Positions 1 to 7,924 of a DNA stretch of 42,708 nt are shown here, piece after piece. The translations under genes and the position numbers were made by a program. The DNA is from Eubacteriales Family XIII. Incertae Sedis bacterium (lineage in GTDB: Bacteria > Bacillota > Clostridia > Peptostreptococcales > Anaerovoracaceae), in NCBI GenBank assembly GCA_031266515.1, contig JAISAW010000087.1, positions 1 to 42,708 of the forward strand. The letters are read 5' to 3'. Positions within the stretch are counted from its first letter, which is position 1. Each line of letters begins with the position of its first letter. Under the pieces are notes generated by a model. It saw only the letters and a program-made list of their open reading frames with translations, was not told where the DNA came from and did not search any database.

Positions 1-2754
1 TCTCGAATCCGTTCAAGTTTTGAAAGCCATGAGAAAGAAGCGGCTGAGGAACAGAAAAGCCGCTTGATGCCGAGGCGAAAACCGAAAGCCATCGTCGAGG
101 AAGAAAAGAGGCAGGCTGAAGAGTCGGAAGAGCCCGAAGTTGAAGCCTCTGAGAGCGGAGGCGGAGAAGCCATTCCCGCGCCTGTCCTCGAAGCGGCCGC
201 CGCTTCGGAGGACGAGCCCCTGGCACAGGAACCAGTGCCTGCGGATAGTGGGCCCGAAACCGCCGAGACGAAATTGGAAATGCCTGAACAGGAAATCGCC
301 GCCTTGCCTGAAGACAAAACGGAAGAGCCTGCGGCGGATATCACGATGGGCGAAACTACGGCAGAAACGGTGGCGGAAGGGCTTCCCCTTGCCACAGGCA
401 AGCCGGAGGGGCAACCCGTCTCAGAGACGCCCACGCCTGTGTCCGCGCAGCCTGATGTGAAAGCGGCTGGAGATGGGCAGCCGACGGCACCCGAAACGCC
501 CGGGGCTGCGGCCGCCGAACCGAGAGCGCCTGAGGCCACTGCCGATCCTTCGGGCGGTGGTGATGCCGCTTCGGGCAAAAATGAAAAGCCCGAAACTGCT
601 GTGTCAGATCCGGTGTCCGCGGATATTCCAGTTGAAGCTTCAATGCCTGTTGCATCTTCAGCGTCCACAGCATCCGCAACGCCTGCAGAGCCGGGGAAAA
701 AGCCCGCGCCCGCACAGGATGCAAAATCCGAAAAGGCCCATAAATCAGGCAAACCAAAGGACAAGAAAGGCGGCAAGGGGAAAGAAGCCGCAAAGAAACC
801 GGAAGACCAAAAATCCCGTCCGCACAAGAAGGGCGGCAAGCCCGACAGGAAAGGCGGCGCGGTTACGGACTCCAGAGGCGGCAAAAGAGCGCCTATACTG
901 GAATCCCGTTCGCTCGAAAAAAAGCCTCTCAGGTCGGCGCACAGGCACAGGCCTCAGCAGAAACCCGATCAGGGAGCCGATTCAAGGTTTGAAAACCTCG
1001 AACCCGGCACTGTAATAGTAAACGTGCCTATCACTGTGGCCGGTCTGGCTGAGCAAATCGAAGTGACGACGTCAGAGATAATCCTCGCGCTGATGAAGAT
1101 GGGCATTATGGCGAATATCAACCAAAACCTAGATGAAGAGACGGTGGAGCTTCTCGCAATCGAGCTTGATGTGAAAGTGGTGATCGGAGTAGACGAAGGC
1201 GAGATCATCGAAGAGGGGCTCGACGAGTTCGAAGACGATCCGGAAGACCTCGTCGCAAGGCCTCCGATCGTGACGGTCATGGGGCACGTCGACCATGGCA
1301 AGACCTCCCTGCTTGACGCCATCCGGAAGACGAACGTGACGGACAGGGAAGCGGGAGGCATCACTCAGCATATAGGTGCTTCTGAAGTCTATATCAATGA
1401 ACACAAGATAGTTTTCCTGGACACGCCTGGCCACGAAGCTTTCACGGCCATGAGGGCGAGAGGCGCGCACGTCACCGATATAGCCGTGCTCGTGGTGGCG
1501 GCGGACGACGGAGTCATGCCGCAGACGCTCGAATCCGTGAGCCACGCGAAAGCTGCCGGCGTCCCCATCATTGTGGCTATAAACAAGATCGACAAACCTG
1601 GCGCGAACCCCGAGAGGGTGAAGCAGGAGCTGTCGCAGCACGGAGTGGTGGTGGAAGACTACGGCGGGGAGACCATCTCCGTGCCCGTCAGCGCGAAGAC
1701 CGGCGACGGGATCACAGAACTGCTCGAAATGATCCTGCTCCAGGCGGACGTCCTGGAGCTGACGGCAAACCCGGACAGGCTTGCAGTGGGGACCGTGATT
1801 GAGGCCCGTCTCGACCGCAACAAGGGCCCGATATCCACAGTCCTTGTCCTCAATGGCACACTGACCAGGGATCTCAGCATAGTGGCCGGCGTCACAAGCG
1901 CAAAGATCAGGACGATGACCGACTACAAAGGAAAGCCCATAAAGAAAGCGGGGCCCGCCACAGCCGTGGAGATAACAGGATTTTCCGACGTGCCTCAGGC
2001 TGGCGACAAATTCAATGCCCTCGACGACGACAGGCTGGCCCGCGAGATAGCGGAGAAGAGGCGTATCAGGCAACGCGAACAGGTGATGGCGAAGACATCC
2101 GGCGCAAGCCTTGAAAACCTGTTTTCGAGGATACAGGAGGGCGAGACCAAAGAACTGAATGTGGTGCTGAAAGCTGATGTGATAGGATCCGTCGGCGCCA
2201 TTGCCGCTTCGCTCGAACAAATCGATATCGAAGGGGTGAAGGTACACATCATCCACAGGGGCGTAGGCACCGTCACAGAATCCGACGTCATGCTCGCGGG
2301 GACGGCGGGCGCGATCATCATAGGGTTCAATGTGAGGCCTTCGACTACCGTGATGTCCCTCTCCGAAACGGAAGGGGTGGAAATCCGCCTGTACAGGGTC
2401 ATATATGACGTGATCGATGAAGTCACTTCCGCAATGAAAGGCATGCTCGATCCGGAGTACAGGGAAGTGGTGCTCGGCAAGGCTGAAGTCCGAGAGACCT
2501 TCAAAGTCCCGAACATCGGTCTGGTGGCGGGCTGTTACGTCCAGGAAGGGAAGATACTGAGGAACACGGAAATAAGATTGGTCCGTGATGGCATAGTCAT
2601 ACACGAGGGAAAGATATCCTCTCTCAGAAGGTTTAAGGACGATGTGAGGGAAGTCGCACAGGGTTACGAATGCGGCATAGGAATCGAGAATTTCAATGAC
2701 ATCAAGATAGCCGACGTCATTGAAGCTTTCATGATGGAAGAAATAGAAAGGTAG
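1..2754 (+). CDS. infB: Translation initiation factor IF-2 (5' end outside window)
   Basis: IF-2 is the GTPase that places initiator fMet-tRNA on the 30S subunit and promotes subunit joining. The frame is open from base 1, so the TTG/ATG at 64/67 in the ORF track is probably internal and the true start lies upstream. Counting from 64, residues 1-300 are a low-complexity linker, first Glu/Pro/Ala-rich and then Lys/Gly-rich. An IF2N domain follows at about 310-375 and the G domain from about 400, with [17 protein letters not shown] and SAK motifs. Domains II-IV and the C-terminal fMet-binding region run to the stop. The next gene starts one base after the stop, as expected for the nusA-infB operon. 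The linker explains the long antisense ORFs listed over it. Identification is certain; only the start is unknown. Confidence 0.97.
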   Translation, partial: SRIRSSFESHEKEAAEEQKSRLMPRRKPKAIVEEEKRQAEESEEPEVEASESGGGEAIPAPVLEAAAASEDEPLAQEPVPADSGPETAETKLEMPEQEIAALPEDKTEEPAADITMGETTAETVAEGLPLATGKPEGQPVSETPTPVSAQPDVKAAGDGQPTAPETPGAAAAEPRAPEATADPSGGGDAASGKNEKPETAVSDPVSADIPVEASMPVASSASTASATPAEPGKKPAPAQDAKSEKAHKSGKPKDKKGGKGKEAAKKPEDQKSRPHKKGGKPDRKGGAVTDSRGGKRAPILESRSLEKKPLRSAHRHRPQQKPDQGADSRFENLEPGTVIVNVPITVAGLAEQIEVTTSEIILALMKMGIMANINQNLDEETVELLAIELDVKVVIGVDEGEIIEEGLDEFEDDPEDLVARPPIVTVMGHVDHGKTSLLDAIRKTNVTDREAGGITQHIGASEVYINEHKIVFLDTPGHEAFTAMRARGAHVTDIAVLVVAADDGVMPQTLESVSHAKAAGVPIIVAINKIDKPGANPERVKQELSQHGVVVEDYGGETISVPVSAKTGDGITELLEMILLQADVLELTANPDRLAVGTVIEARLDRNKGPISTVLVLNGTLTRDLSIVAGVTSAKIRTMTDYKGKPIKKAGPATAVEITGFSDVPQAGDKFNALDDDRLAREIAEKRRIRQREQVMAKTSGASLENLFSRIQEGETKELNVVLKADVIGSVGAIAASLEQIDIEGVKVHIIHRGVGTVTESDVMLAGTAGAIIIGFNVRPSTTVMSLSETEGVEIRLYRVIYDVIDEVTSAMKGMLDPEYREVVLGKAEVRETFKVPNIGLVAGCYVQEGKILRNTEIRLVRDGIVIHEGKISSLRRFKDDVREVAQGYECGIGIENFNDIKIADVIEAFMMEEIER

Positions 2755-2755
2755 C

Positions 2756-4102
2756 ATGAGAAAGAACCACAGGGGCGAACGCCTTGGCGAAGAAATCCGC
2801 AAGATAGTAAGCGAGCTTGTCGTGAGGGGCGAATTGAAATACGCTTCGCCCGGGGACATGCTGAGCGTCACCCACGTCAAAGCTGCAGACGACGGCAGCT
2901 TTGCGACGGTTTACTATACTTCCCTGAACCACGATGCCGATTCATCCCTTCTCGCGTTTGAGAAGGCAAAGGGCTTCATCAGGACGGAAGTGGCAGGCAA
3001 GCTGCGCCTGAGACACGCCCCCGAGCTCAGATTCAAACGGGACGAGGCGCTTGAGTACGGCATGAAAATCGACAGACTCCTGGATACCCTCGATATCAGG
3101 AAAGACGAAGAGGTTCCCGTCGGCGATACTGTTGATTACAACGCCATGTTTGAAATCATCGACGATCATGAGCTTATTTTCGCTGTCCCGCATATACGCG
3201 TCGATGGAGACACCCTGGGGTCAGCCGTGGCTCTCGCCCTCACCTTGAGGGAACTCGGAAAAGAAGTATATGTGGTCATAGACGAGGAGATCCCCCGCAA
3301 CCTGAGGATAGTGGATACGAGGGTGTGCATCACTTCAGAGAAGGCTGATATGATCATTTCGGAGAAGCCGGAGTATTTGGCTGTCGCGGTCGACTACGCG
3401 GAAAAAACACGCACTGAAGGGCGCGAGAAATACTTCGATGGCGCAAAGGCAACGGTTTGTTTCGATCACCATGCTACATCAAGCCCGGTATGTGATTTCA
3501 ATATCATTGAAGCGGATTCAGGCTCGACCGCCGAAGTGGTATTTCATTTCATTGAGGCAAATGACCTGCCGTTTACCGAGGAAATAGCTGTGGCGCTCTA
3601 CGTGGGGATTGTGACGGACACTGGCAAATTCCAGTATTCCTCAGTCACGGCCGAAACCCACCGGATCGCCGGCGCGCTGATAGGCCTGGGTGCCGACGTC
3701 GCCGAAATAAACAACTGCGTCTACGACAATGTCGCCATGGGCCAGATCCTCCTGGAAAGGTCGCTGCTCGATTCCCTGGAGTTTGAAGCCGAAGGGAAGA
3801 TCGCGGTGGGCATCGTCACGAGGGCCGACTTTGAGAAGACGGGAGCAGGTGACAGCGATACAGAAGGCCTGGTGGAAAAGCTCCGTAGCATAGAGGGTGT
3901 GGAAGTCGCGGTATTTCTGCGCGAAACGAAAGACGGCAAAGTGAAGGCTTCGCTGAGATCGAAAGGCAGCTTCGACGTGTCATCTCTGTCGGCGGGGTAC
4001 GGCGGTGGCGGGCATGAGCGTGCTGCGGGCTTTACAGTTGACGAGGGTATTGAAAGTATCCGCAGCAAGCTGGTCGCGGAAGTGAAGGCAGGCCTTGGAT
4101 AG
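2756..4102 (+). CDS. rbfA: RbfA fused to NrnA-type DHH/DHHA1 phosphoesterase
   Basis: This single 448-residue frame joins two proteins. Residues 1 to about 122 match RbfA, the 30S maturation factor, including the RHAPELRFKRDEA segment and the closing I-x-x-LLDTL helix. Residues from about 135 to 448 are a DHH-family phosphoesterase of the NrnA type (oligoribonuclease and 3'-phosphoadenosine-5'-phosphate phosphatase). That half shows a motif I variant HIRVDGDTLGS near 145, FDHH near 237, and the DHHA1 signature GGGGHERAAG near 417. In related bacteria rbfA and nrnA are usually separate adjacent genes between infB and truB, so the order is kept while the boundary is lost. I see no stop or frameshift at the junction around residues 122-135. 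The start is the first ATG after infB, with a GAAAGG-like ribosome site inside the infB end. Confidence 0.93.
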   Translation: MRKNHRGERLGEEIRKIVSELVVRGELKYASPGDMLSVTHVKAADDGSFATVYYTSLNHDADSSLLAFEKAKGFIRTEVAGKLRLRHAPELRFKRDEALEYGMKIDRLLDTLDIRKDEEVPVGDTVDYNAMFEIIDDHELIFAVPHIRVDGDTLGSAVALALTLRELGKEVYVVIDEEIPRNLRIVDTRVCITSEKADMIISEKPEYLAVAVDYAEKTRTEGREKYFDGAKATVCFDHHATSSPVCDFNIIEADSGSTAEVVFHFIEANDLPFTEEIAVALYVGIVTDTGKFQYSSVTAETHRIAGALIGLGADVAEINNCVYDNVAMGQILLERSLLDSLEFEAEGKIAVGIVTRADFEKTGAGDSDTEGLVEKLRSIEGVEVAVFLRETKDGKVKASLRSKGSFDVSSLSAGYGGGGHERAAGFTVDEGIESIRSKLVAEVKAGLG

Positions 4103-4216
4103 AAGCGCGGTATGCTCTGGAGTGCGAAAAAGTATCTGTGCCAACTCAAATTGCAAAGAGACGAGTCTGAAATATATGCGAGACGCATGCGAGGGAAGGG
4201 CGCGATAGCTTACTGA

Positions 4217-5173
4217 ATGAATGAAATCAACGGCATCATCATAGTCGACAAACCCTCGGGGATCACATCACACGACGTGGTCTACCGCCTCAGAAAAGCG
4301 TCAGGAATAAAACGGGTGGGGCATTCGGGGACTCTTGACCCGATGGCGACGGGAGTCCTTCCCGTATTCTTCGGCAAAGCCACAAGGATAATAGAATACC
4401 TCAGCCCGCCGGATGACGACGCGGCAAAAGTATATGAATGCACCATGCTTCTCGGCAGCGAGTATGACACCCTGGATACGACCGGGACATTGACCGCCGT
4501 TCATGCCGGGAGCTTCCCCGGCGACAGTGAGATAGAGGAAGTCTTGCTTGGAATGGCAGGAGAGAGTGAGCAGTACCCGCCGGCTTACAGCGCGGTAAGC
4601 GTGGACGGCAAAAGGCTCTATACCTATGCGCGGCGCGGGGAGGAGATCCCAAAGGAGAAACTGCGCCCGCGGAAAATCCGCATTAAAAGCATTGAGTCTG
4701 TCAGTGTGAACCGTTTCGGGGACGCGCCCGAGGCGAGCTTCACCGTCACCTGTTCGAAAGGGGTCTATATCCGGACGCTTTGCTCCGACGCCGGGCGACT
4801 GCTCGGTTGCGGTGGGGCTATGAGCGCCCTCAGGCGGACGGCGAGTGACGGCTTTTCGATAGAAAATGCCGTGGTGCCCGACAACTTGAAATCTCCCGAA
4901 GATGTGCACCGCGCGCTTATGCCGATTGACAGTGCGCTGGCCCATATGCCGAAAGTGGAGCTTGACGCCGCAAGTGCGGCGAAATTTGCTAACGGGCTTG
5001 CTGTGAATGTGCGTCTTGCCTGCGGCGCTTCTGAAGGAACGCGGGCGGGTGACCGTGAAAGCCCTGGGCCAAAAGCAGCCGCCCGAACGGTCAGGGTTTA
5101 TTCCGGCGAAGTGCTGACAGGGATTGGAACCCTCTGTTCCGGCCAGGTGCGGCCGAAAAAGGTATTGCGCTGA
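4217..5173 (+). CDS. truB: tRNA pseudouridine(55) synthase TruB
   Basis: TruB isomerises U55 in the T-loop of tRNAs. The protein opens with the typical GIIIVDKPSGITSHDVV strand and carries GHSGTLDPMATG, in which Asp41 is the expected catalytic residue. YPPAYSAVSVDGKRLYTYAR and the CSKGVYIRTLCSDAGRLLG segment are also family hallmarks. Its 318 residues are normal for a TruB with a C-terminal PUA-like extension. The gene is last in the infB-rbfA-truB series. The ATG has no good Shine-Dalgarno site at normal distance and sits directly after a TGA closing a 34-codon frame (see findings), so translation by coupling is possible. The C-terminal part is more divergent and Ala/Arg-rich. Confidence 0.95.
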   Translation: MNEINGIIIVDKPSGITSHDVVYRLRKASGIKRVGHSGTLDPMATGVLPVFFGKATRIIEYLSPPDDDAAKVYECTMLLGSEYDTLDTTGTLTAVHAGSFPGDSEIEEVLLGMAGESEQYPPAYSAVSVDGKRLYTYARRGEEIPKEKLRPRKIRIKSIESVSVNRFGDAPEASFTVTCSKGVYIRTLCSDAGRLLGCGGAMSALRRTASDGFSIENAVVPDNLKSPEDVHRALMPIDSALAHMPKVELDAASAAKFANGLAVNVRLACGASEGTRAGDRESPGPKAAARTVRVYSGEVLTGIGTLCSGQVRPKKVLR

Positions 5174-5183
5174 TTCTTCTGTT

Positions 5184-5321
5184 ACGCCTAAGCGGAGTCG
5201 CCTTTTTGCCCCGAAGCTCTGCTTCGGCTGGCAAAACGGACAGCGAAGCGAGCAAAGCGAGCGTAGGAGTGAACGAAGCGAACGTTGCAGCAAGCGAGAT
5301 GCAATTGCCCCGCTTAGGCGT
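5184..5321 (+). repeat. Structured 138-bp element with 12-bp inverted ends
   Basis: The arms ACGCCTAAGCGG (5184-5195) and CCGCTTAGGCGT (5310-5321) are perfect inverted repeats. Inside is a second hairpin at 5204-5236 pairing TTTTGCCCCGAAGC with GCTTCGG plus GGCAAAA across a 2-base bulge. A run of GCGAAGCGAGC/AAAGCGAGCG-like short repeats follows. The element occupies the gap between the convergent genes truB and ribF, so it may act as a two-way terminator or be a REP-like insertion. No clear U-tract follows either hairpin. Confidence 0.6.
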
Positions 5322-5339
5322 ATGTGTGAACTCTTCTTT

Positions 5340-6353
5340 TTAACATCGAGCAATAAACCAGCTTGTCGCCGTATCTATATCAGCATGGATACCGCGTTTG
5401 AGTTCGTCCAGGCCCGCGTACTTTTTTTCGCCTCTTATCATTGACAGGAAATCCACCGTCAGGCACTTCCCGTAGATATTTGCGTCAAAGCCTATGATAT
5501 GGCTTTCCACTGTTATTGACTTGCCACCGACAGTGGGATTCATCCCGACATTTGTCACCGCAGGAAGCCTCGTGGGGACATCCGCATCCCAGGCGGCCGG
5601 GTTCGTCCTGTCGTTTGTCATCGCCGGCCGTTCAGTCGAAGCTGAATCTCCAATTATAACTTCCGTGACATACACACCGGGCTTCGGGATAGTCATCCCG
5701 GGATCCGGCAGGATGTTTGCTGTCGGTGCGCCCAGGGTCTTCCCCAGCTGTTTGCCCTTCACTATTTGCCCGGACATGGAGTAAGGCCTGCCAAGCATAG
5801 CCGCCGCGTCCTCTGCAAGGCCTTCTCCGAGCAGGCTTCTGATAGCTGTGCTGCTGACTTCCATACCGTCGACTTTCACGGCTTCCACGATAGTGATTCC
5901 AATGCTGAGTTCCACGCCGAGTGTTCGCAGCAGAGCTGCATCGCCTCTCGCCCGTGCTCCGAAGCGATGGTCCGGCCCCGTCACTATATGTGCCGCGTGA
6001 AGGCGTGAAGCCAGTACATCCCGTACATATTCTTCGGCGAGGATATTCATGAAGTCCTTCGAAAACGGAACGTTGAAAACCCGGTCGATCCCGAGGGCGG
6101 AAATCAATTCGATTTTCTGCTCTTCGGTGATGAGCCTTGAAGGTTCTCTGTCCGGGGCGATCAGCGAGAGCGGGTTTTTTGTAAATGTGAGCACTGCGGA
6201 AAGAAGCCCGTTTTTCTCGGCGATTTCTCTTGCGGCCTTTATGACCTTGACGTGCCCGAGATGCATTCCGTCAAACAGCCCGAGCGCGACGGCAATCGGC
6301 TCGCAGGCCGCGGCGACGCCGTCAATATTTCTGATTATCTCTATATTTCCCAT
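5340..6353 (-). CDS. ribF: Bifunctional riboflavin kinase / FAD synthetase RibF
   Basis: RibF phosphorylates riboflavin to FMN and adenylylates FMN to FAD. The N-terminal nucleotidyltransferase half (about 1-185) has GLFDGMHLGHVKVI and the TGPDHRFG motif. The C-terminal kinase half has GKTLGAPTANI, PGVYV and the NVGMNPTVGG segment. Between the latter two sits an extra stretch of about 25 residues rich in Thr, Asn and Pro (around residues 235-262), longer than the usual loop. The gene normally follows truB on the same strand; here it points the other way and lies between two repeat elements. No Shine-Dalgarno site precedes the ATG; a TATACT hexamer sits 7 bases upstream, so a leaderless or very short-leader transcript is possible. 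Confidence 0.94.
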   Translation of the reverse strand: MGNIEIIRNIDGVAAACEPIAVALGLFDGMHLGHVKVIKAAREIAEKNGLLSAVLTFTKNPLSLIAPDREPSRLITEEQKIELISALGIDRVFNVPFSKDFMNILAEEYVRDVLASRLHAAHIVTGPDHRFGARARGDAALLRTLGVELSIGITIVEAVKVDGMEVSSTAIRSLLGEGLAEDAAAMLGRPYSMSGQIVKGKQLGKTLGAPTANILPDPGMTIPKPGVYVTEVIIGDSASTERPAMTNDRTNPAAWDADVPTRLPAVTNVGMNPTVGGKSITVESHIIGFDANIYGKCLTVDFLSMIRGEKKYAGLDELKRGIHADIDTATSWFIARC

Positions 6354-6360
6354 AGAGGTG

Positions 6361-6390
6361 AGTATAACAGTTTCGTACCGGCTTATGCCA
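6361..6390 (-). promoter_or_regulatory. Candidate ribF promoter
   Basis: On the minus strand TGGCAT and TATACT are separated by 18 bases, and TATACT ends 7 bases before the ribF ATG. The -35 box is poor. If used, the transcript would start at or next to the start codon. Confidence 0.35.
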
Positions 6391-6507
6391 GAGTCTCAGA
6401 GATGCGGATAGCGCGGAAAGTATCCCATAACCTGCTTTTATATATTATTTTTCCGAAAGAAAAGCCAATATGTGTAAACTGTGACTAAGTATATACAGGC
6501 AGGGAAA

Positions 6508-6833
6508 TTATTACCCCGGCAGCAAATAGCAGGAAGTCGCGCCGGTCTTTCCGCTAATCTGCTTTGTTGGCGAAATCCTTACATACTGCCCGCTTAGGAT
6601 GAGACTCGTCTTCGACTCGCAGCTGCTTAGGATGAGACTCGTCTTCGACTCGCAGCTGCTTAGGATGAGACTCGTCTTCGACTCGCAGCTGCTTAGGATG
6701 AGACTCGTCTTCGACTCGCAGCTGCTTAGGATGAGACTCACTTCGTTCGCAGCTATATGCGCGGTTTCGCCGCCGCGCATATCAGCTGAAACCCTCGGCA
6801 CTTTATTCCTGCTATTTGTTGCCGGGGTAATAA
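6508..6833. repeat. 326-bp element with 27-bp terminal inverted repeats
   Basis: The left end (6508-6534) and right end (6807-6833) are inverted copies matching at 26 of 27 bases, beginning TTATTACCCCGGCAGC. Between them are the 33-bp tandem array and a hairpin at 6755-6782 (ATATGCGCGG paired with CCGCGCATAT). No transposase is encoded and I see no clear target-site duplication. This architecture fits a non-autonomous, MITE-like element or a large folded structure. It sits directly upstream of the toxin-antitoxin promoter. Apart from this element and the flanking promoters, the 544-bp gap between ribF and the antitoxin holds nothing I can recognise. Confidence 0.65.
6592..6754. repeat. 33-bp tandem repeat array, about five copies
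   Basis: Four identical 33-bp units start at 6592, 6625, 6658 and 6691, each beginning GCTTAGGATGAGACTCGTCT. A fifth, degenerate unit runs from 6724 to 6754. Every junction makes the 8-bp palindrome GCAGCTGC. Because 33 is divisible by 3, the array stays open in several frames and creates the repetitive ORFs listed on both strands, which I do not regard as genes. There are no spacers, so it is not CRISPR. Confidence 0.85.
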
Positions 6834-6847
6834 CTTTCTTTAGACAA

Positions 6848-6877
6848 TTGACCTTTATAGCTGAATTATGCTATGAT
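6848..6877 (+). promoter_or_regulatory. Promoter of the toxin-antitoxin pair
   Basis: TTGACC and TATGAT are separated by 18 bases, a good sigma-A-type match, ending 20 bases before the antitoxin ATG. GGAGGTG follows in the short leader. Phd-family antitoxins usually bind and repress their own promoter, so an operator probably overlaps this site. Confidence 0.65.
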
Positions 6878-6897
6878 ACGACTATGGAGGTGTTTAC

Positions 6898-7197
6898 ATG
6901 AAAATACAGTCATCTGCTGAACTTAGAAATAACTACCGCAAGGTCGCCGACGAGTGCATCAGGAGCGGGGAGCCAATCTATATCACAAACAACGGAGAGG
7001 GCGAACTCGTCGTCATGTCGATACAGGCATACAGCGAAGAGCAGACCCGGTTGAAAATCAAGAAGGAATTGCTGCGTATCCAAGTTGAAAAGGCTGCCGG
7101 CAAATTCGAGTATATCCCGTATGATGAATTCAAGGAACGTCTCGGCAAATCCTCCCGGGTAGCCGAAGATTTTGACATCGTAAAAGACTATGAGTAG
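6898..7197 (+). CDS. Phd/YefM-family antitoxin
   Basis: This 99-residue protein has the N-terminal Phd/YefM fold signature: a strand and helix with LRNNYRKVADECIRSGEPIYITNNGEGELVVMS, followed by a charged C-terminal arm that would wrap the toxin. The family neutralises a partner toxin and autoregulates the operon by binding DNA. A GGAGGTG site lies 7 bases before the ATG. The toxin gene overlaps its last 8 bases, the usual coupled arrangement. The pair stands between a repeat element and rpsU, consistent with acquisition as a small mobile module. Confidence 0.85.
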   Translation: MKIQSSAELRNNYRKVADECIRSGEPIYITNNGEGELVVMSIQAYSEEQTRLKIKKELLRIQVEKAAGKFEYIPYDEFKERLGKSSRVAEDFDIVKDYE

Positions 7198-7495
7198 TGG
7201 TATTTATAAGGTCAGGGTCAGCACTCAGGCGTATTACGCTCTTGACGCGCACATAGAGTTCCTCTCTCGCGTCAGCCCGAAAGCCGCCGCCACGCAAAAG
7301 AAAAAGTTGTTTGCGAAGATTTCGAATCTTGGACTCAACCCATACCGCCACCCTGTTTTCGATGCCGATCCAGATATGCCCGAATACCGGAAGATGGTCA
7401 TAGACCGTTACATTATCCTCTACCTCATCAACGAAAAAGATAAAGCCGTCGAGGTGGATCTGGTATGGGACTCGCGCATGGACAACCTTCTCTAG
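7190..7495 (+). CDS. RelE/ParE-superfamily toxin
   Basis: The 101-residue protein has the RelE/ParE core: a basic two-helix N-terminal part (AYYALDAHIEFL...KKKLFAKISNLGLNPYRHP), then YRKMVIDRYIILYLINEKDKAVEVDLVWDSRMD, which is the family's C-terminal sheet. RelE-type members cut mRNA on the ribosome and ParE-type members poison gyrase; the sequence does not decide between them, although the helical hairpin and VIDRYIILYLI strand look ParE/YoeB-like. Translation is coupled to the antitoxin by an 8-base overlap. Confidence 0.82.
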   Translation: MSSGIYKVRVSTQAYYALDAHIEFLSRVSPKAAATQKKKLFAKISNLGLNPYRHPVFDADPDMPEYRKMVIDRYIILYLINEKDKAVEVDLVWDSRMDNLL

Positions 7496-7582
7496 CGTAT
7501 CAATGCAATGAAGTTTAGAAAAGGAGCCTTAAAGAAACTCAAAACCAACATTTTGTTTGCCATATAGGAAATTGATTTTTAC

Positions 7583-7611
7583 TTGAAAAACCGTAACGCG
7601 CAGAGTATTAT
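7583..7611 (+). promoter_or_regulatory. Promoter of rpsU
   Basis: TTGAAA and TATTAT are separated by exactly 17 bases. The predicted start would leave a leader of roughly 55 bases ending in AAGGAGGTG before rpsU. Confidence 0.6.
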
Positions 7612-7671
7612 AACGAAGCACGTTAAAATCGTTGAAGACGTAGTAAATGCAGTGAAGGAGGTGACGAAGTA

Positions 7672-7851
7672 ATGGCGCAGGTGATAGTTCGCGAGAATGA
7701 AAGCCTCGAGAGCGCTCTCAAAAGGTTCAAACGCTCTTGTGCAAGAGACGGAGTTATGTCCGAGCTGCGAAAGAGAGAGCACTACGAGAAGCCGAGCGTA
7801 CGCAGGAAGAAAAAGTCCGAGGCGGCGCGCAAGAAGGCAAGAAAATATTAA
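7672..7851 (+). CDS. rpsU: 30S ribosomal protein S21
   Basis: This 59-codon gene is missing from the ORF track because it is short. The product begins [20 protein letters not shown] and ends in a strongly basic [16 protein letters not shown] tail, both typical of S21 in Bacillota. S21 is a small subunit protein near the anti-Shine-Dalgarno end of 16S rRNA. AAGGAGGTG (7655-7663) gives ideal spacing to the ATG. It has its own promoter upstream and a hairpin with a T-run immediately downstream, so it is probably expressed largely alone. rpsU next to phoH/ybeY/era is a common arrangement. Confidence 0.95.
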   Translation: MAQVIVRENESLESALKRFKRSCARDGVMSELRKREHYEKPSVRRKKKSEAARKKARKY

Positions 7852-7865
7852 GGGCAAGATGAAAA

Positions 7866-7891
7866 GGGCGGTGGAGACACCGCTCTTTTTT
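7866..7891 (+). terminator. Intrinsic terminator after rpsU
   Basis: GGGCGGTG pairs with CACCGCTC across a GAGA loop, followed directly by a run of six to seven T. It would end the abundant rpsU transcript before phoH. Confidence 0.8.
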
Positions 7892-7917
7892 AAAACAGGC
7901 GGCAAATATGGTATAAT
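7889..7917 (+). promoter_or_regulatory. Candidate phoH promoter
   Basis: A perfect TATAAT (7912-7917) lies 7 bases before the phoH ATG. A weak TTTAAA is placed 17 bases upstream of it. Use of this box would give an essentially leaderless message. Confidence 0.45.
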
Positions 7918-7924
7918 CCGACCG

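Noticed and set aside
1129-2880. 583-codon minus-strand ORF opposite infB
   Set aside because: It mirrors infB codon structure, has no ribosome site and no recognisable domain; infB motifs are certain on the other strand.
6354-6507. FMN riboswitch before ribF
   Set aside because: No conserved FMN-aptamer segments are visible and the likely promoter sits next to the start codon.
6592-6754. CRISPR array
   Set aside because: The units are directly adjacent with no spacers and there are no cas genes.
6511-6901. Repetitive ORFs on both strands (SCESKTSLIL and RMRLVFDSQLL repeats)
   Set aside because: They are products of the 33-bp tandem array, which stays open because its length is a multiple of three.
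7697-7924. N-terminal extension of phoH in the ORF track
   Set aside because: It overlaps rpsU in another frame and runs through its terminator; PhoH homology begins at 7925.
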